Assembly (NCBI RefSeq): GCF_016734805.1
Contig: NZ_JAERQG010000001.1
Location: 1,302,001 to 1,366,000, forward strand
Source: Marivirga atlantica
GTDB taxonomy: Bacteria > Bacteroidota > Bacteroidia > Cytophagales > Cyclobacteriaceae
DNA: 64,000 nt
Direction: 5' to 3'
Part shown: piece after piece, positions 43,526 through 54,224 of the stretch
Layout of the letters: every line of letters begins with the position of its first letter
Position numbering within the stretch: position 1 is the stretch's first letter
Position numbers and translations under genes: made by a program
Notes under the pieces: model-generated
The model's database searches: none
What the model was told of the DNA's origin: nothing
What the model saw: only the letters and a program-made list of their open reading frames with translations

Positions 43526-44367
43526 ATTGTTATTCCTTTTTTATAACTACCTAAAAGCCTCAAAGAAGAGGTTTTGTGTTTTAATTCTTCAATCAAATTG
43601 TAGAGCTCCTTAATTTCATCAAATTCTATGTCCACTACAAAATAATAAGACCATTCCTGCTCAATAATTGGGAATGACTGGATTTTAGAGATGTTGAAGT
43701 CGTATTCCCCGATTGTGATTAATACATCAGACAAACTTTTTGGTTCATGAACTAAGCTAAAAAGCAAGCTAGCTTTGTTTGCTTCATGGTTATCTCTCTG
43801 TTCAGGATTTATTACAAGGAAACGGGTGAAGTTATTCTTTACAGTTTCAATGTTGGGTGCAATAATCTCGAGATCATAAATTTTAGCAGCCTGTTCACCT
43901 GCAATAGCTGCTACTCCTTTTAAGTGCTCATTTTTTATCTTTTTAGCACTTAAGGCCGTATCCTCAGTTTCAACCAACTTGATATTAGGATGCTTCTTTA
44001 GAAATTCCTCACACTGTTTTATAGCCATGTGGTGTGAATGTATTTCTTTAATGTCGGAAATAGTCTGACCAGGTAAAGCCATTAATTGCTGACCAATTTG
44101 CAAATATACCTCACCAACAATTGAAAGAGCTGAATTTCTAAGAAGCTGATAATTAGGTAGAATAGTACCGGCAATGGAGTTCTCAATGGCCATTAGTCCA
44201 CCATCAGACAACTCGCTATCTTCAGAAGCTTTTACAACTTCAGAAAAGGTGTTGCAGTAAACAAATGAGAGCGTCTCATTAAAATAATGCTGAGCGGCTT
44301 TTTCATGAAAACTTCCTGAAAAACCTTGAATGGCAACTCTTATGTTATCCTTAATACTTTTATTCAT
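43522..44367 (-). CDS. pheA: Prephenate dehydratase
   Basis: Converts prephenate to phenylpyruvate for phenylalanine synthesis; 281 residues, monofunctional (no chorismate mutase). The N-terminal PBP-like catalytic domain includes VAIQGFSGSFHEKAA and LMAIENSIAGTI, and the catalytic Thr is in NNFTRFLVI (TRF motif). The C-terminal ACT domain begins at about 195 (LFSLVHEPKSLSDVL). The position of the usual ESRP effector motif reads SKIQSFP, as seen in some Bacteroidota relatives; allosteric control by phenylalanine is plausible but not certain. First gene of the operon; ATG at 44367. Confidence 0.94.
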   Translation of the reverse strand: MNKSIKDNIRVAIQGFSGSFHEKAAQHYFNETLSFVYCNTFSEVVKASEDSELSDGGLMAIENSIAGTILPNYQLLRNSALSIVGEVYLQIGQQLMALPGQTISDIKEIHSHHMAIKQCEEFLKKHPNIKLVETEDTALSAKKIKNEHLKGVAAIAGEQAAKIYDLEIIAPNIETVKNNFTRFLVINPEQRDNHEANKASLLFSLVHEPKSLSDVLITIGEYDFNISKIQSFPIIEQEWSYYFVVDIEFDEIKELYNLIEELKHKTSSLRLLGSYKKGITI

Positions 44368-44431
44368 TGGTAGTGTTTGTCAATACTAAGCTATTAATAA
44401 AGTTGGATTGTTGTAATAATCCTTGCTGCAA

Positions 44432-46228
44432 TTAGTGAAGGGGATAAATAATAGGAATTAGGATGGAAGCTGTAATCCAAAGCAAAAGACTCAATGGAGC
44501 ACCTACCTTAAAGAAATCAGTGAACTTGTAATTACCAGCACTGTATACCATGGTGTTCGTTTGATAACCAATGGGAGTCATAAAGCTCGCACTGCCGGCC
44601 ATCATAACAGTAATTAGCAAGGGAGTAGTGTTTAAACCCATAATTTGTGCGAGGGCAATCACAACCGGAGCCAATAAAGCAGCCGCTGCATTATTTGACA
44701 TGATCTCTGTGAAAACCATTGTAATAAGATATAGTGTGGCAATAATCATCATTTGACCTCCGGTGTCTTTAAGAAAGCTCATAAGGTATTCGGCTATAAT
44801 TTGTGTTAACCCACTGGATTTCATAGCTGCACCAAAACTAAGCGAGCCTGCCAACAAGAATATTACCTTCCAATCTATTGCCTGATAGGTATCTGTCATG
44901 CTTAGAATTCTAAAAATTACTAGTATTGCCACCCCAGCCCAGGCAGCAATAACAATGGGAAGAATATTCAAGGATGCTAATAATATTACGCCTAAAACAA
45001 CTGAACAAGTAAGGTATAGATTTTTCTTTTGAGGTATTTCTACAGCTGTTTCTCTTACTGAAAGAAATGGTGCATTAGGATTCTTTTCATCGTTTTTTAG
45101 TAATTCGTAGCCATTCTCATTGGTTTGTAATAGCAAAACATCACCTATTTTAAGGCGCAGGTTTTCAAGGTTCGAAAACTTTCTTTTGCCTCTCTGCCTA
45201 ATAGCTAGTACTCTTGCCTGATAGTTTTTTAAGAAATTCACATTTTTAAGTTTTTTACCCACGAGCTGAGTTCTTGGCATAATGATAACTTCAACCATCT
45301 TTGTGCCTTCTTCAGGAAAGCTTTTTTCGTTAATATTACTTCTTATTGATAGGTCATTATCCTCAATTACCTGCCTTACTTTGTCCATGGCTCCGCTGAT
45401 GAGTAATACATCCTTTTCTTGCAAAATTTTTGAGGGAGAAGGATTGTTCTCAATTTCATCGCCTCTCTTTAGTCGCTTTACTTCTACTTTTAAATCTTTT
45501 TCTTCAAATAATTCTTGAATGGTGGCTCCTTTCTTATCCTCTGAAAGCTTGTTAATCTGAACCTCCGTAAAGAAAGTTTTAATGGAATTGTCGTCTTCAA
45601 GTGTCTTTCTTTTACTTTTTTTAGGGAGTAAATATTTACTTATGAAAATCAGGTAGAAAAGTCCGACCACTACAAACACCAATCCTATAGGAGTCATGGT
45701 AAACAGGTTTATTTGAGTAGCTTCATTATTTGCTGCAATTCCTGCAACCAATAGATTAGTGGAGGTACCCAGCAAGGTGCAACTTCCGCCTAAAATGGCT
45801 CCGTATGATAGCGGTATCAGAAATTTATTAGGCTCCATTTGTAGCTTTTTAGCAGATTTAGAAACTATAGGGATAAGCGTAGCTACTACCGGGGTATTAT
45901 TGATAAAAGCAGATATTGAGCTGGTGCCAATGCTCATTCCGAAAACTGCTGCTCCGAATGATTTGCTAAATAAACGTGTAGTAATTGGTGCAATTACCTG
46001 TATAATTCCTGACCTGAGTAAAGCATCGCTCAAAATAAACATGGCGGCTACTGTAAGGGTAGCACTGTTGGAAAAGCCTGCAAAACTTTCTTCCGGACTA
46101 AGAATGCCTGCGGCTACCCAGACTACCATTACACATAAAGCTACCAGATCAATGCTTAGAAGCTCAGTAGCAAAAAGTACCATTGCGCAAATGATTACTG
46201 CAATGGTTATAATCAACTGATAGTCCAT
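44432..46228 (-). CDS. SLC13/DASS family permease with two RCK_C domains
   Basis: Inner-membrane transporter of the divalent anion:sodium symporter group, 598 residues. Two membrane halves (each with re-entrant SNT-type motifs: FINNTPVVATLIP in the first, MSNNAAAALLAPV in the second) flank a cytoplasmic stretch from about 205 to 390 that holds two TrkA-C/RCK_C-like modules (KVEVKRLKRGDEI; MVEVIIMPRTQLVGKKLKNVNF). Likely substrates are sulfate, phosphate or dicarboxylates; this cannot be decided. It follows the big adhesin gene on the same strand but beyond a terminator. Confidence 0.9.
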   Translation of the reverse strand: MDYQLIITIAVIICAMVLFATELLSIDLVALCVMVVWVAAGILSPEESFAGFSNSATLTVAAMFILSDALLRSGIIQVIAPITTRLFSKSFGAAVFGMSIGTSSISAFINNTPVVATLIPIVSKSAKKLQMEPNKFLIPLSYGAILGGSCTLLGTSTNLLVAGIAANNEATQINLFTMTPIGLVFVVVGLFYLIFISKYLLPKKSKRKTLEDDNSIKTFFTEVQINKLSEDKKGATIQELFEEKDLKVEVKRLKRGDEIENNPSPSKILQEKDVLLISGAMDKVRQVIEDNDLSIRSNINEKSFPEEGTKMVEVIIMPRTQLVGKKLKNVNFLKNYQARVLAIRQRGKRKFSNLENLRLKIGDVLLLQTNENGYELLKNDEKNPNAPFLSVRETAVEIPQKKNLYLTCSVVLGVILLASLNILPIVIAAWAGVAILVIFRILSMTDTYQAIDWKVIFLLAGSLSFGAAMKSSGLTQIIAEYLMSFLKDTGGQMMIIATLYLITMVFTEIMSNNAAAALLAPVVIALAQIMGLNTTPLLITVMMAGSASFMTPIGYQTNTMVYSAGNYKFTDFFKVGAPLSLLLWITASILIPIIYPLH

Positions 46229-46241
46229 AAGATATAATTAT

Positions 46242-46276
46242 AAAAAAATAGGTATGTAACAAACTGCTACATACCT
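46242..46276 (-). terminator. Terminator of the 1720-residue T9SS gene
   Basis: On the minus strand AGGTATGTA, loop, TACATACCT, then ATTTTTTT: a 9-bp perfect stem with T-run. It separates the adhesin-like gene from the SLC13 permease gene. Confidence 0.85.
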
Positions 46277-46309
46277 AAATAAATAAAATTTAATAATTTA
46301 TGTTTAAGG

Positions 46310-49300
46310 TCATCTGACCACAGTTACTCCACCACGCTCTTCATAAGTTCGGCCATTATTAGCATCAGTACTGCTAAAAGTAATGATATAGGCATAGGTA
46401 CCTTGAGGTACTGCATTACCATTAGTATCTGTGGTATCCCATTCAAAATCTTTGTCAGTTGATTGAAATACCAAGTTACCCCATCTGTTATAAATGATGA
46501 TTTGGAAATCACCCACATACTCATTTGCAAAAACACTAAAAGTTCTGTTTTGAGCAATGCCACTACCAGGCCTTACTGCATTAGGAGCAAAAACCTTTGG
46601 CTTACAGTCTTCCAGCACTGTGGTTGAAATATTGTATTCGCAGCCAGCAGCTCTAAGTACTACTTCATAAGTACCAGGCTCATTGGCAATCACAGTTCTG
46701 CTTGTTGCTGTGCTACCATTAGGTAAAGTCCATAAATAGGAGCCGTAAGAGCCAGGGTCTAAAGTGACAGCTCTTTCACTTTCAACACCAGTAGAACAGA
46801 TGAAGTAAGTATCTTGAATGGTAGGTTCAAATACTTCTTGCACTGTGATATCTCGAATGATTTCTACTTCTTCGCAGGTCTTATTGCCCTCATCAGAAAC
46901 CTTAAATCTATAAGTATCAGTTGCTGTTATATTCCACTCTGGAACATTCTGAGAAGGATCGGTAGTAGGAATATCATTGTCATTACTGTTTTTTAATGTA
47001 AAGGAATATGGGCCTTCTCCTCCGCTAATATTACCTCTTAATAAAACTGTTCCATCTTCACAGTTGATTTGAGAAGTTAAAGCTACATCTAGAGGTTCAT
47101 AGATACTTTCAACATTAAAAGAGGCCGAATCAGCACAACTAACATTACTATTAGGGAACACAGAAACTCTGTAGGTTCCTGTTTGCTGCACAGTTATACT
47201 TTGGCCTTGCGCACCATTGCTCCAGCTAAAATCAAAATTGGCCGGATCGCCACTTACTAAAAATGCCGTAAGTGTTTGTCCGCCATCACAATTTATATTG
47301 TTTTCAATATTGCTAATTTCTGCTGATGCGGAAATGTTAACAGTTATATCTTCTTCACTATCGCAAAGTCCTGTCTGAGTTGCTGTTATTCTAATAGGAC
47401 CCGTTGTACTAGTAATATTGTTTACATCTGTTGGCATAGGATCGTAATCAAAAGTAACACCAGTAGCAGTGATGCCTTGTAAGTATGCTTCCAAATCAAA
47501 GGTACCACAGGAAGAGACTACAGAATCTGGATTGAAGGCTACAGAATCAGCTGGTGTTAAAGAAAAATCTATTACTCCTAAACAGCCAGCCCCGCTATTA
47601 TCTGTTACCTCAATGGAGTAGTCTCCAATACTTAACGAACCAATAGTAAAAGGCTCAGTAGTCTCTGTTCCATTTGATATCTGAGTTCCTTGCTGGTCAA
47701 GAATGCTCCAATCGAAATCAGGAGTGAATGTCCCAGTTAGATCAACTGTAATTTCCTGATTGTTTTCTTCACAAATATCTGGGGTTTGAGTTACGGCAAC
47801 CGTAAAATCACCATTCTCTCCCAATGGGACAGTTAGTGTGCTATTGCATCCAGTTAAGTTATCAGTTATAGTTATATTATAGCTTCCTGCTTCTAGATTA
47901 GCTGGACTAGTATTAGTTGTATTTTCTGTGACAGGTGTTGGCCCATTCCATGTAATAGTGTAATCTCCTGACCCGCCATTTGTTCCCAACTCAATTCCGC
48001 CTTCCGCCATATTACAATTAGGTATAGTTGTAGAAATTAAACTTAGTGAAGGTGTTTCATTCACTATAACTTCAACCTCGTCCACTGCTACACAATTAGG
48101 GTCTAAAGGATCAGGAATTTCTACTCTGACAAGAAATGTTCCATGGTTAGCTGTAGATAGGTCATAAGTTCTACCTGAAGCTGACATATCTTGCACATCA
48201 TTAACAAACCAATTATAGGTGTTTGCATTTACATTGGCATCTAAGGTTAAAATCTCATTCTGACAAACATTTTGATCAGGTCCTAAATCAACATCGAAAG
48301 GAGGTCCTACGAATATTTCTGCTTCAGACGTACAGCCATTGGCGCTAGTCACGGTTACATTGTAAATGGCTTGTTCAGTAACAGTAATGGTTCTTGTAGT
48401 TTCGCCAGTGCTCCACAGATAAGTTTGTCCGGCAACTTCAGGTATTTCCTGTCCTAGTGTTAAAGTATCACCACAGAAGTTTCTTGGACTTACAATCTGA
48501 CTCAAATCAGGGCTTGCAAATATTTCAATATTTTCGACTAATAAATTATCATATCCGCATTGGTTAGTAATTCTAAGGGCCACTTCATATTGCCCTGGGT
48601 CAATGGCTACATCAACTGTGTCATTTTGCTGGTTTGAAGTATACACACTCGCTGAACCATCAGCAGGCGTAATTGTCCAATTAAACACATCGAAGTTTGT
48701 AGTTCCTGATCCTTGCAAGATAATCGGATCAGATGAACAGGCGGCAATTACATTTATGCTAGGTTCCTGCTCAGGGGTAGATAAATTTTGAATGAAATTA
48801 GGAAGTCCTAAGCGTGAGTTTCTTCCAGATAAATTAAAAGGCTGCAAACTACTGGCCAGGTTAGCTCCCTGATCAGGTTGAAAGCGATTGTCGGCACTAC
48901 CAATAGTATATACATCACCCGAATTATCGGCAGCCGCATAAAGCTGACCATCAGGTCCGGTTTGGATTGCTCCTGCAACAAAGTCTAAATCCGCAACAGT
49001 TACGCTATCCGGATTTTCAATATCGGCAATTGTATAACTATCTAGAACAGGTATTTGAACTAACTGAGATGTTCCTCCATTAATTATTGTGGCATAGAGA
49101 TAATCGGTTGAAGGTGAAAATTCAATTCCGTAAACTTCTCCTCCAAAATTTACATCTATCAATGCAGACTCATAAGCACCTGTGCTGTCAGCTCTTAAAT
49201 AATCAATAAATGCCCCTCCACTATTATAAGCATGAGCTATTTTATCGCCTCCTGCAGCATATTTAATATAGCCTGGCATGCTTTCTTCAGAGACGAAGGT

Positions 49301-51472
49301 TGCACCCTCTGAAACGAAATTAGGAGAATTGATACCTTGTGCGTTCACATCAAATGCTCTGAAATTATTAGTGCCTAGTTCATGCGTTAGAACGGTAGTG
49401 TTATCGGCACCTACAGCAGCAATTTTTTCGAGGTTTTCGCTATAGATCTTTCTATTCTTGAGTACCACATCACCTAAACCATTATTAAGTTTAAGGTCTA
49501 CTAAAGCATATTTGAATGATTTTGAAGTACTGCTTTCATCTTCACTCAAGAAAATGTAATAGAGTGAAGGGTCAACTCCATGAGCTACAGCCAACACACC
49601 TTGCGAAGCAGCTTGGCTACCTCCTAGGTTAGTACCATTAGCCATTTCGTTATGCTCGGAGTCCCATATGGTTTCTCCATTTGTGTAGAATAGTAAGTCC
49701 CCATTGTCATCTGAAACCGTTGCACAACCCTGCTCAGCAATTATATTACCATCAGTAACCGCTTGGGGACCAGCATCACCATTGAAATCAATACCGGCAC
49801 CATCACCAAAGTACCAGAAGTTCGCGAGCTGTTTGCCTTCTTCGAAAAGTGTGAGGGTAAAAGTTGCAGTTACAGTACAAGAACCAACAGTTACTGCTGC
49901 AGAGTAGGTGCCTGATTCATTAAATGTGGCTGTTCCATCTCCATTTACAGTAAATTTCTCCGGATCAGGATTAATCCAGGTGATATCGTCCGGTTGGCCT
50001 CCATCACTTAAAGTAGGTCCGTAGTTCTCAAGAGGAAGTTCACAAACTGTTGTGTCTTGTAATTGTACCTGGCTATCAAACTGATTCACCACTACTGTTC
50101 CGGAATCTATGAAAATATTACCACCCGCATTAACTGTTAACGTAACATTGAAACTACCAGCATCGGGGAAATCAACAATTGGACTTATGGCATTAGAAGT
50201 TTGACCGTTACCGAAATCCCAATTAATTCCTGAAATATCCTCTAAGTCATCATATGAGGCGAAAAATGAGATTGGGTTGTTTTGACAGATGGTAGCATTG
50301 AGCTGTGTATCATACCAGTCGAAACTAACAGGAGCATCTATCAACTGAGGAGGGCTCGAAAACGGTAAATTGCGAGCATTTCCAAAACTGGTTGCATTAA
50401 ATAGATTCCACTGAATGTTTAAAGAATCAGGTATAGAATCAGCAAATTGGATGTTGCTCAAAAATGATTCGGCACCGTTATTATATAAAAAATAAAGTTC
50501 ACCATCAGGGCCATTTTGGAGGGCTAATGCTTCGTTAATATTTCTGTTTAGAATATTTTGAGTTGTTAAACTATCAGGGTTAAACTGAAAGATATTTCCT
50601 TCATTAGTGCTTAGGTTGTTTCTAGAATAGTAGAGATTGCTTCCACCTACTGACCATTCTACATCTGTTATTAATTGATTAAGTGCACCTGTATTGGTAA
50701 GTACCTGTTCGTTCTCAAAATTGGCAGTACTCGGATCAGCCCCTATTAAATCTAATAAAATCACGTTCTTTGGAGATCCTGCTACATTTTCAGAACTGAA
50801 AGCAAATTGAATCGAGTCCTGTCCAATGGAGCGCATGCTTAAGTTATTAACTGCATAGTTTTGTGAGAATGTATGAGATAAGACAGTAGTTAGACTACCA
50901 TCATTATTTATTTGAGCTATCTGAAGTTGATTGTCCGCGGTAGTCTCAAATAGAACATAAAAGCTATCGCCAGCGCGAAATGTCTTTACCAAAGGAGATA
51001 AATTATTGAATCCGGTTGCAACAGGAGCTGATGTTACTTCTCCAAAAGTACCTAATGAAAGGTCTACATCTACATAGCTTAATCCTCGAGAAGCTGTTAT
51101 GAAATACACATGAAAAACTTCATTATTTCCGATAGGAGAAGGGCTAATAGCCACTGGGTGTCTTAAAGTATTATCTCCGGTAATGGCTCCGTCAGGAAGC
51201 ATTTGATGATTCTGACCATAAATGGTTGCTCCATCTGTGTAAAAAAGCAATTGTCCGTTAGTACCTCTTGCAGCTACAGCAGCACCGTTTTGCCCAAATG
51301 GAGTAGCCTGATCATCAATTAATATAGGTCTTCTACCTTGGTTTTTATTGAACTGAATGGCATTGGAGTTGTCTCCGAAATACCAGAAAGACTCGCTATA
51401 TTCCTGTGCGAAGAGTTGATTTCCGAAAAACAGCAGGCTAACGAGAATTGATTTTATGTAGAATTTATGCAT
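46310..51472 (-). CDS. Giant adhesin-like protein with T9SS type B (gliding motility-associated) C-terminal domain
   Basis: Secreted or surface protein of 1720 residues. Signal peptide MHKFYIKSILVSLLFFGNQLFAQ (ATG at 51472; the frame extends four codons to a GTG). The N-terminal half contains two copies of a propeller-like domain, each opening WYFGDxxxxIxF (Trp30 and about Trp552), each followed by a PKD/Ig-like part (first about 380-455). The C-terminal half is a string of Ig/SprB-like repeats (GSYNITITDNLTGC, GDYSIEVTDNS). The last about 90 residues form a gliding motility-associated CHU_C / type B T9SS signal: FQIIIYNRWGNLVFQS, FEWDTTDTNGNAVPQGTYAYIITF. Divergent from PorP/SprF, which such substrates require for surface attachment. 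Function could be adhesion or gliding. Confidence 0.9.
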   Translation of the reverse strand: MHKFYIKSILVSLLFFGNQLFAQEYSESFWYFGDNSNAIQFNKNQGRRPILIDDQATPFGQNGAAVAARGTNGQLLFYTDGATIYGQNHQMLPDGAITGDNTLRHPVAISPSPIGNNEVFHVYFITASRGLSYVDVDLSLGTFGEVTSAPVATGFNNLSPLVKTFRAGDSFYVLFETTADNQLQIAQINNDGSLTTVLSHTFSQNYAVNNLSMRSIGQDSIQFAFSSENVAGSPKNVILLDLIGADPSTANFENEQVLTNTGALNQLITDVEWSVGGSNLYYSRNNLSTNEGNIFQFNPDSLTTQNILNRNINEALALQNGPDGELYFLYNNGAESFLSNIQFADSIPDSLNIQWNLFNATSFGNARNLPFSSPPQLIDAPVSFDWYDTQLNATICQNNPISFFASYDDLEDISGINWDFGNGQTSNAISPIVDFPDAGSFNVTLTVNAGGNIFIDSGTVVVNQFDSQVQLQDTTVCELPLENYGPTLSDGGQPDDITWINPDPEKFTVNGDGTATFNESGTYSAAVTVGSCTVTATFTLTLFEEGKQLANFWYFGDGAGIDFNGDAGPQAVTDGNIIAEQGCATVSDDNGDLLFYTNGETIWDSEHNEMANGTNLGGSQAASQGVLAVAHGVDPSLYYIFLSEDESSTSKSFKYALVDLKLNNGLGDVVLKNRKIYSENLEKIAAVGADNTTVLTHELGTNNFRAFDVNAQGINSPNFVSEGATFVSEESMPGYIKYAAGGDKIAHAYNSGGAFIDYLRADSTGAYESALIDVNFGGEVYGIEFSPSTDYLYATIINGGTSQLVQIPVLDSYTIADIENPDSVTVADLDFVAGAIQTGPDGQLYAAADNSGDVYTIGSADNRFQPDQGANLASSLQPFNLSGRNSRLGLPNFIQNLSTPEQEPSINVIAACSSDPIILQGSGTTNFDVFNWTITPADGSASVYTSNQQNDTVDVAIDPGQYEVALRITNQCGYDNLLVENIEIFASPDLSQIVSPRNFCGDTLTLGQEIPEVAGQTYLWSTGETTRTITVTEQAIYNVTVTSANGCTSEAEIFVGPPFDVDLGPDQNVCQNEILTLDANVNANTYNWFVNDVQDMSASGRTYDLSTANHGTFLVRVEIPDPLDPNCVAVDEVEVIVNETPSLSLISTTIPNCNMAEGGIELGTNGGSGDYTITWNGPTPVTENTTNTSPANLEAGSYNITITDNLTGCNSTLTVPLGENGDFTVAVTQTPDICEENNQEITVDLTGTFTPDFDWSILDQQGTQISNGTETTEPFTIGSLSIGDYSIEVTDNSGAGCLGVIDFSLTPADSVAFNPDSVVSSCGTFDLEAYLQGITATGVTFDYDPMPTDVNNITSTTGPIRITATQTGLCDSEEDITVNISASAEISNIENNINCDGGQTLTAFLVSGDPANFDFSWSNGAQGQSITVQQTGTYRVSVFPNSNVSCADSASFNVESIYEPLDVALTSQINCEDGTVLLRGNISGGEGPYSFTLKNSNDNDIPTTDPSQNVPEWNITATDTYRFKVSDEGNKTCEEVEIIRDITVQEVFEPTIQDTYFICSTGVESERAVTLDPGSYGSYLWTLPNGSTATSRTVIANEPGTYEVVLRAAGCEYNISTTVLEDCKPKVFAPNAVRPGSGIAQNRTFSVFANEYVGDFQIIIYNRWGNLVFQSTDKDFEWDTTDTNGNAVPQGTYAYIITFSSTDANNGRTYEERGGVTVVR

Positions 51473-51731
51473 AGCTAAGCTCACTCAAATTTTAAGATAC
51501 CCATTTAACGTTTAAAGGCATGATTTAATTTTTAATTGTATTAAAATATACAGAATTGAAATTCAGACCGTTTAAACTCAACATCGAAATTAATAAATTA
51601 AATGCTTAAACTGATGGATGATACAAAGCCTTTTTATGTTTTATTTAATCTGTTTAAGTGAATTTATTGTGATTGGTACTTAGCCTTTGTCACTATTTTC
51701 ATATATTTCGACAATTTTGAATACTGTTTGT

Positions 51732-52787
51732 GTGCTAAAGAATATTTTGAAAGTTAAGTTTATTCCGAAGTTATCGGCTGTGGTGCTGCTAATGATTTGT
51801 TCTATGCAGCAAGTTTCTGCTCAGGATCCACAGTTTTCACAGTTCTATGCAGCTCCTTTATATTTAAATCCTGCATTTGCCGGAAATACGCAGATGAGTC
51901 GTTTTGGCGTTAACTACAGAAATCAATGGCCTAGTATAAGTGCTAACTTCACCACCTACTCTGCTTATTTTGATCACTATTTTGATATGATCAATAGTGG
52001 GGTTGGTTTTATTGTTTTAAGAGATCAGGAAGGTCAGGTAGGGTATAGGTCAACTACAGTTGGTGCTCAATATTCCTATCAGTTAAGGCTTACTGAGAAG
52101 CTGACCTTTCGACCTGGAGTACAGGTAGGTGTTATTAATACAAATCTGGATTTTAGCAGATTAACCTTTGCTGATTCGTTTGATCCTGAATGCCAATGCT
52201 TTTCAAATCCTACGGGTGAATCAGGTGCGGGATCAAGTAAATTTATTTTCGACCTTTCTTTGGGAGGAGTATTGTATACAGAGAATCTATGGTTCGGTTA
52301 TTCCAACTATCACTTGAATCAACCTAATCAATCTGTTGTAGGGACCGCCAGTGTGTTGAATATGAGACACTCATTTCATGCAGGTTATAAAATACCTCTT
52401 AAAACTGGACAAGGGAGACCTGGTTACACCAGATATGGTGATGAAAGAAGCATAACCCCAACTGCTCAATTCAAAATGCAAGGTCCTTTTCGTCAGTTGG
52501 ATTTAGGTGTATACAGCACACTAGAGCCAATGGTGGTTGGTTTACAATATAGAGGGATTCCGTTTGCGTCAGCTAATGAAGGGTTCTCTAGTGCTGAATC
52601 TTTAATATTAATATTGGGTTATACCTATGAGAAGCTTTCTGTAGGTTATAGCTTTGATTATACCTTATCAGGCTTAGGAATTAGAAGTGGAGGCGCTCAT
52701 GAAATATCTATTTCATATGTGCTGTCCCTTACCGATCCTAGACGCCCACCTGCAGATAAATTGAGGATTCCTTGTCCTAAATTTTAA
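51732..52787 (+). CDS. PorP/SprF family T9SS membrane protein
   Basis: Outer-membrane beta-barrel of the PorP/SprF family, about 351 residues. Family start after the signal peptide: AQDPQFSQFYAAPLYLNPAFAGN, then RFGVNYRNQWP, YSAYFDHYF, and SISYVLSL near the end. These proteins receive type B substrates at the cell surface, and this one is divergent from exactly such a substrate gene. No ATG start exists before the signal peptide; candidates are TTG 51687, TTG 51717, GTG 51732 and TTG 51747. GTG 51732 gives a normal signal peptide of about 30 residues and is chosen with low certainty. The next gene starts 6 bases later. Confidence 0.9.
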   Translation: MLKNILKVKFIPKLSAVVLLMICSMQQVSAQDPQFSQFYAAPLYLNPAFAGNTQMSRFGVNYRNQWPSISANFTTYSAYFDHYFDMINSGVGFIVLRDQEGQVGYRSTTVGAQYSYQLRLTEKLTFRPGVQVGVINTNLDFSRLTFADSFDPECQCFSNPTGESGAGSSKFIFDLSLGGVLYTENLWFGYSNYHLNQPNQSVVGTASVLNMRHSFHAGYKIPLKTGQGRPGYTRYGDERSITPTAQFKMQGPFRQLDLGVYSTLEPMVVGLQYRGIPFASANEGFSSAESLILILGYTYEKLSVGYSFDYTLSGLGIRSGGAHEISISYVLSLTDPRRPPADKLRIPCPKF

Positions 52788-52793
52788 TAATTT

Positions 52794-54041
52794 ATGCAAT
52801 TACATACTGAAGCTTTCCTGACTATCATATTAGTGATAATCACTGGTGAGTATTTGCTTACTACGCTGATAGATTTATTGAATTTGGGTAAAGATAGTAC
52901 CACTAAAGTACCTGATTCAGTAAAGCTGTTTTACAATCAAGAAAAATATAAAAAAGCATTGGCCTACCAGAGGGAGAACACTTACTTCGGGCTTATTAAT
53001 GGTTTTTTTAGTCTTATTCTCATTCTGTTAGTCGTAATATTTGGGTTGTTAGGCTGGCTTGATGAGTGGGTGAGTCACTACTTCTATTCTCTAGTAGGAC
53101 AAACACTGGCTTTCTTCGGCATTATTTTCTTGATTAATGATTTATTAAACACGCCTTTTCAGCTCTATGCTACTTTTAAAATTGAAGATAGGTATGGCTT
53201 TAATAAAGCGACACTAAAGACATTCTTTCTTGATAAGCTTAAAGGTTATGTGTTAACAGCTTTGTTAGGAGGGATATTAATTGCTCTTCTGATATTTCTT
53301 ATCATTAGTTTGGGGCAGTCATTTTGGTGGATATTCTGGATAGTGATATCAGTATTTATGATTGGGATGAATTTCTTTTATACTAGTTGGATAGTTCCAC
53401 TATTTAACAAACTCACGCCTCTGGATGAAGGTGAACTAAGGACAGCCATCATGGAATATGGAAAATCTGTTGAGTTTCCGATAAACAATATTTTCGTCAT
53501 TGATGGCTCCAAACGCTCAACCAAAGCGAATGCTTATTTCTCTGGCTTCGGTAGCAGGAAAAAGATTGTGCTTTTTGATACACTTATTGAAAAGCATACA
53601 ACAGAAGAACTTGTTGCTATTTTAGCTCATGAGGTAGGTCACTATAAGTTAAAGCATACTTATTCGGGTATGTTTAGTGGAATTTTACAAATTGGCGTAA
53701 TGCTCTTTATTATGTCCTTCATGATTTTTCAACCTACATTAAGTGAGGCCTTAGGTACGGATAGGTTGAGTTTTGGTGTCAATTTCATCGCATTCGGAAT
53801 TATCTATACACCCATCAGCTTGTTAACTGGCTTGTTATCAAATTTCATCAGCAGAAAACATGAGTTTGAAGCAGATAATTTTGCAGCTAAAACTTACAAA
53901 GGTGAAGCTTTAGCAACAGCGCTTAAAAAACTTTCAGTTGATAACTTGAGTAATTTAAGGCCTCATAGTTTGTATGTTTTCTTCCATTACTCACATCCTC
54001 CATTGTTAAAAAGGCTGGCTGCAATTGAAAGAACAGCCTGA
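52794..54041 (+). CDS. M48 family metallopeptidase (Ste24/CAAX protease 1-like)
   Basis: Polytopic membrane zinc protease, 415 residues. HEVGH (279-283) is the zinc motif, and the third ligand Glu is in SRKHEFEADNFAA. The N-terminal extension with several hydrophobic helices, a KIEDRYGFNKAT loop and the FFHYSHPPLLKRL C-terminal block match the Ste24-like subgroup. In eukaryotes these trim prenylated proteins; the bacterial role is probably membrane protein quality control. It sits 6 bases after the PorP/SprF gene, perhaps co-transcribed. Confidence 0.93.
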   Translation: MQLHTEAFLTIILVIITGEYLLTTLIDLLNLGKDSTTKVPDSVKLFYNQEKYKKALAYQRENTYFGLINGFFSLILILLVVIFGLLGWLDEWVSHYFYSLVGQTLAFFGIIFLINDLLNTPFQLYATFKIEDRYGFNKATLKTFFLDKLKGYVLTALLGGILIALLIFLIISLGQSFWWIFWIVISVFMIGMNFFYTSWIVPLFNKLTPLDEGELRTAIMEYGKSVEFPINNIFVIDGSKRSTKANAYFSGFGSRKKIVLFDTLIEKHTTEELVAILAHEVGHYKLKHTYSGMFSGILQIGVMLFIMSFMIFQPTLSEALGTDRLSFGVNFIAFGIIYTPISLLTGLLSNFISRKHEFEADNFAAKTYKGEALATALKKLSVDNLSNLRPHSLYVFFHYSHPPLLKRLAAIERTA

Positions 54042-54224
54042 TTTCTTATCCTATTTTAAATAAATACTATATATTTAAGACAGTTTGAGGGTAGTGCAAC
54101 TATTTTTATTCAGTAATTAAAATAGTTCATCAAATCAAGATGAGTAACATCCAAACAGTATACAACTTACAAAGTTCTTAGTAAGCATGCAGGCTACACT
54201 TTGTGCCGCTTAACATTAACTATT

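Noticed and set aside
46324-46563. Second gene overlapping the end of the large T9SS gene on the same strand
   Set aside because: It is an alternative frame of the type B sorting-domain region and has no features of its own.
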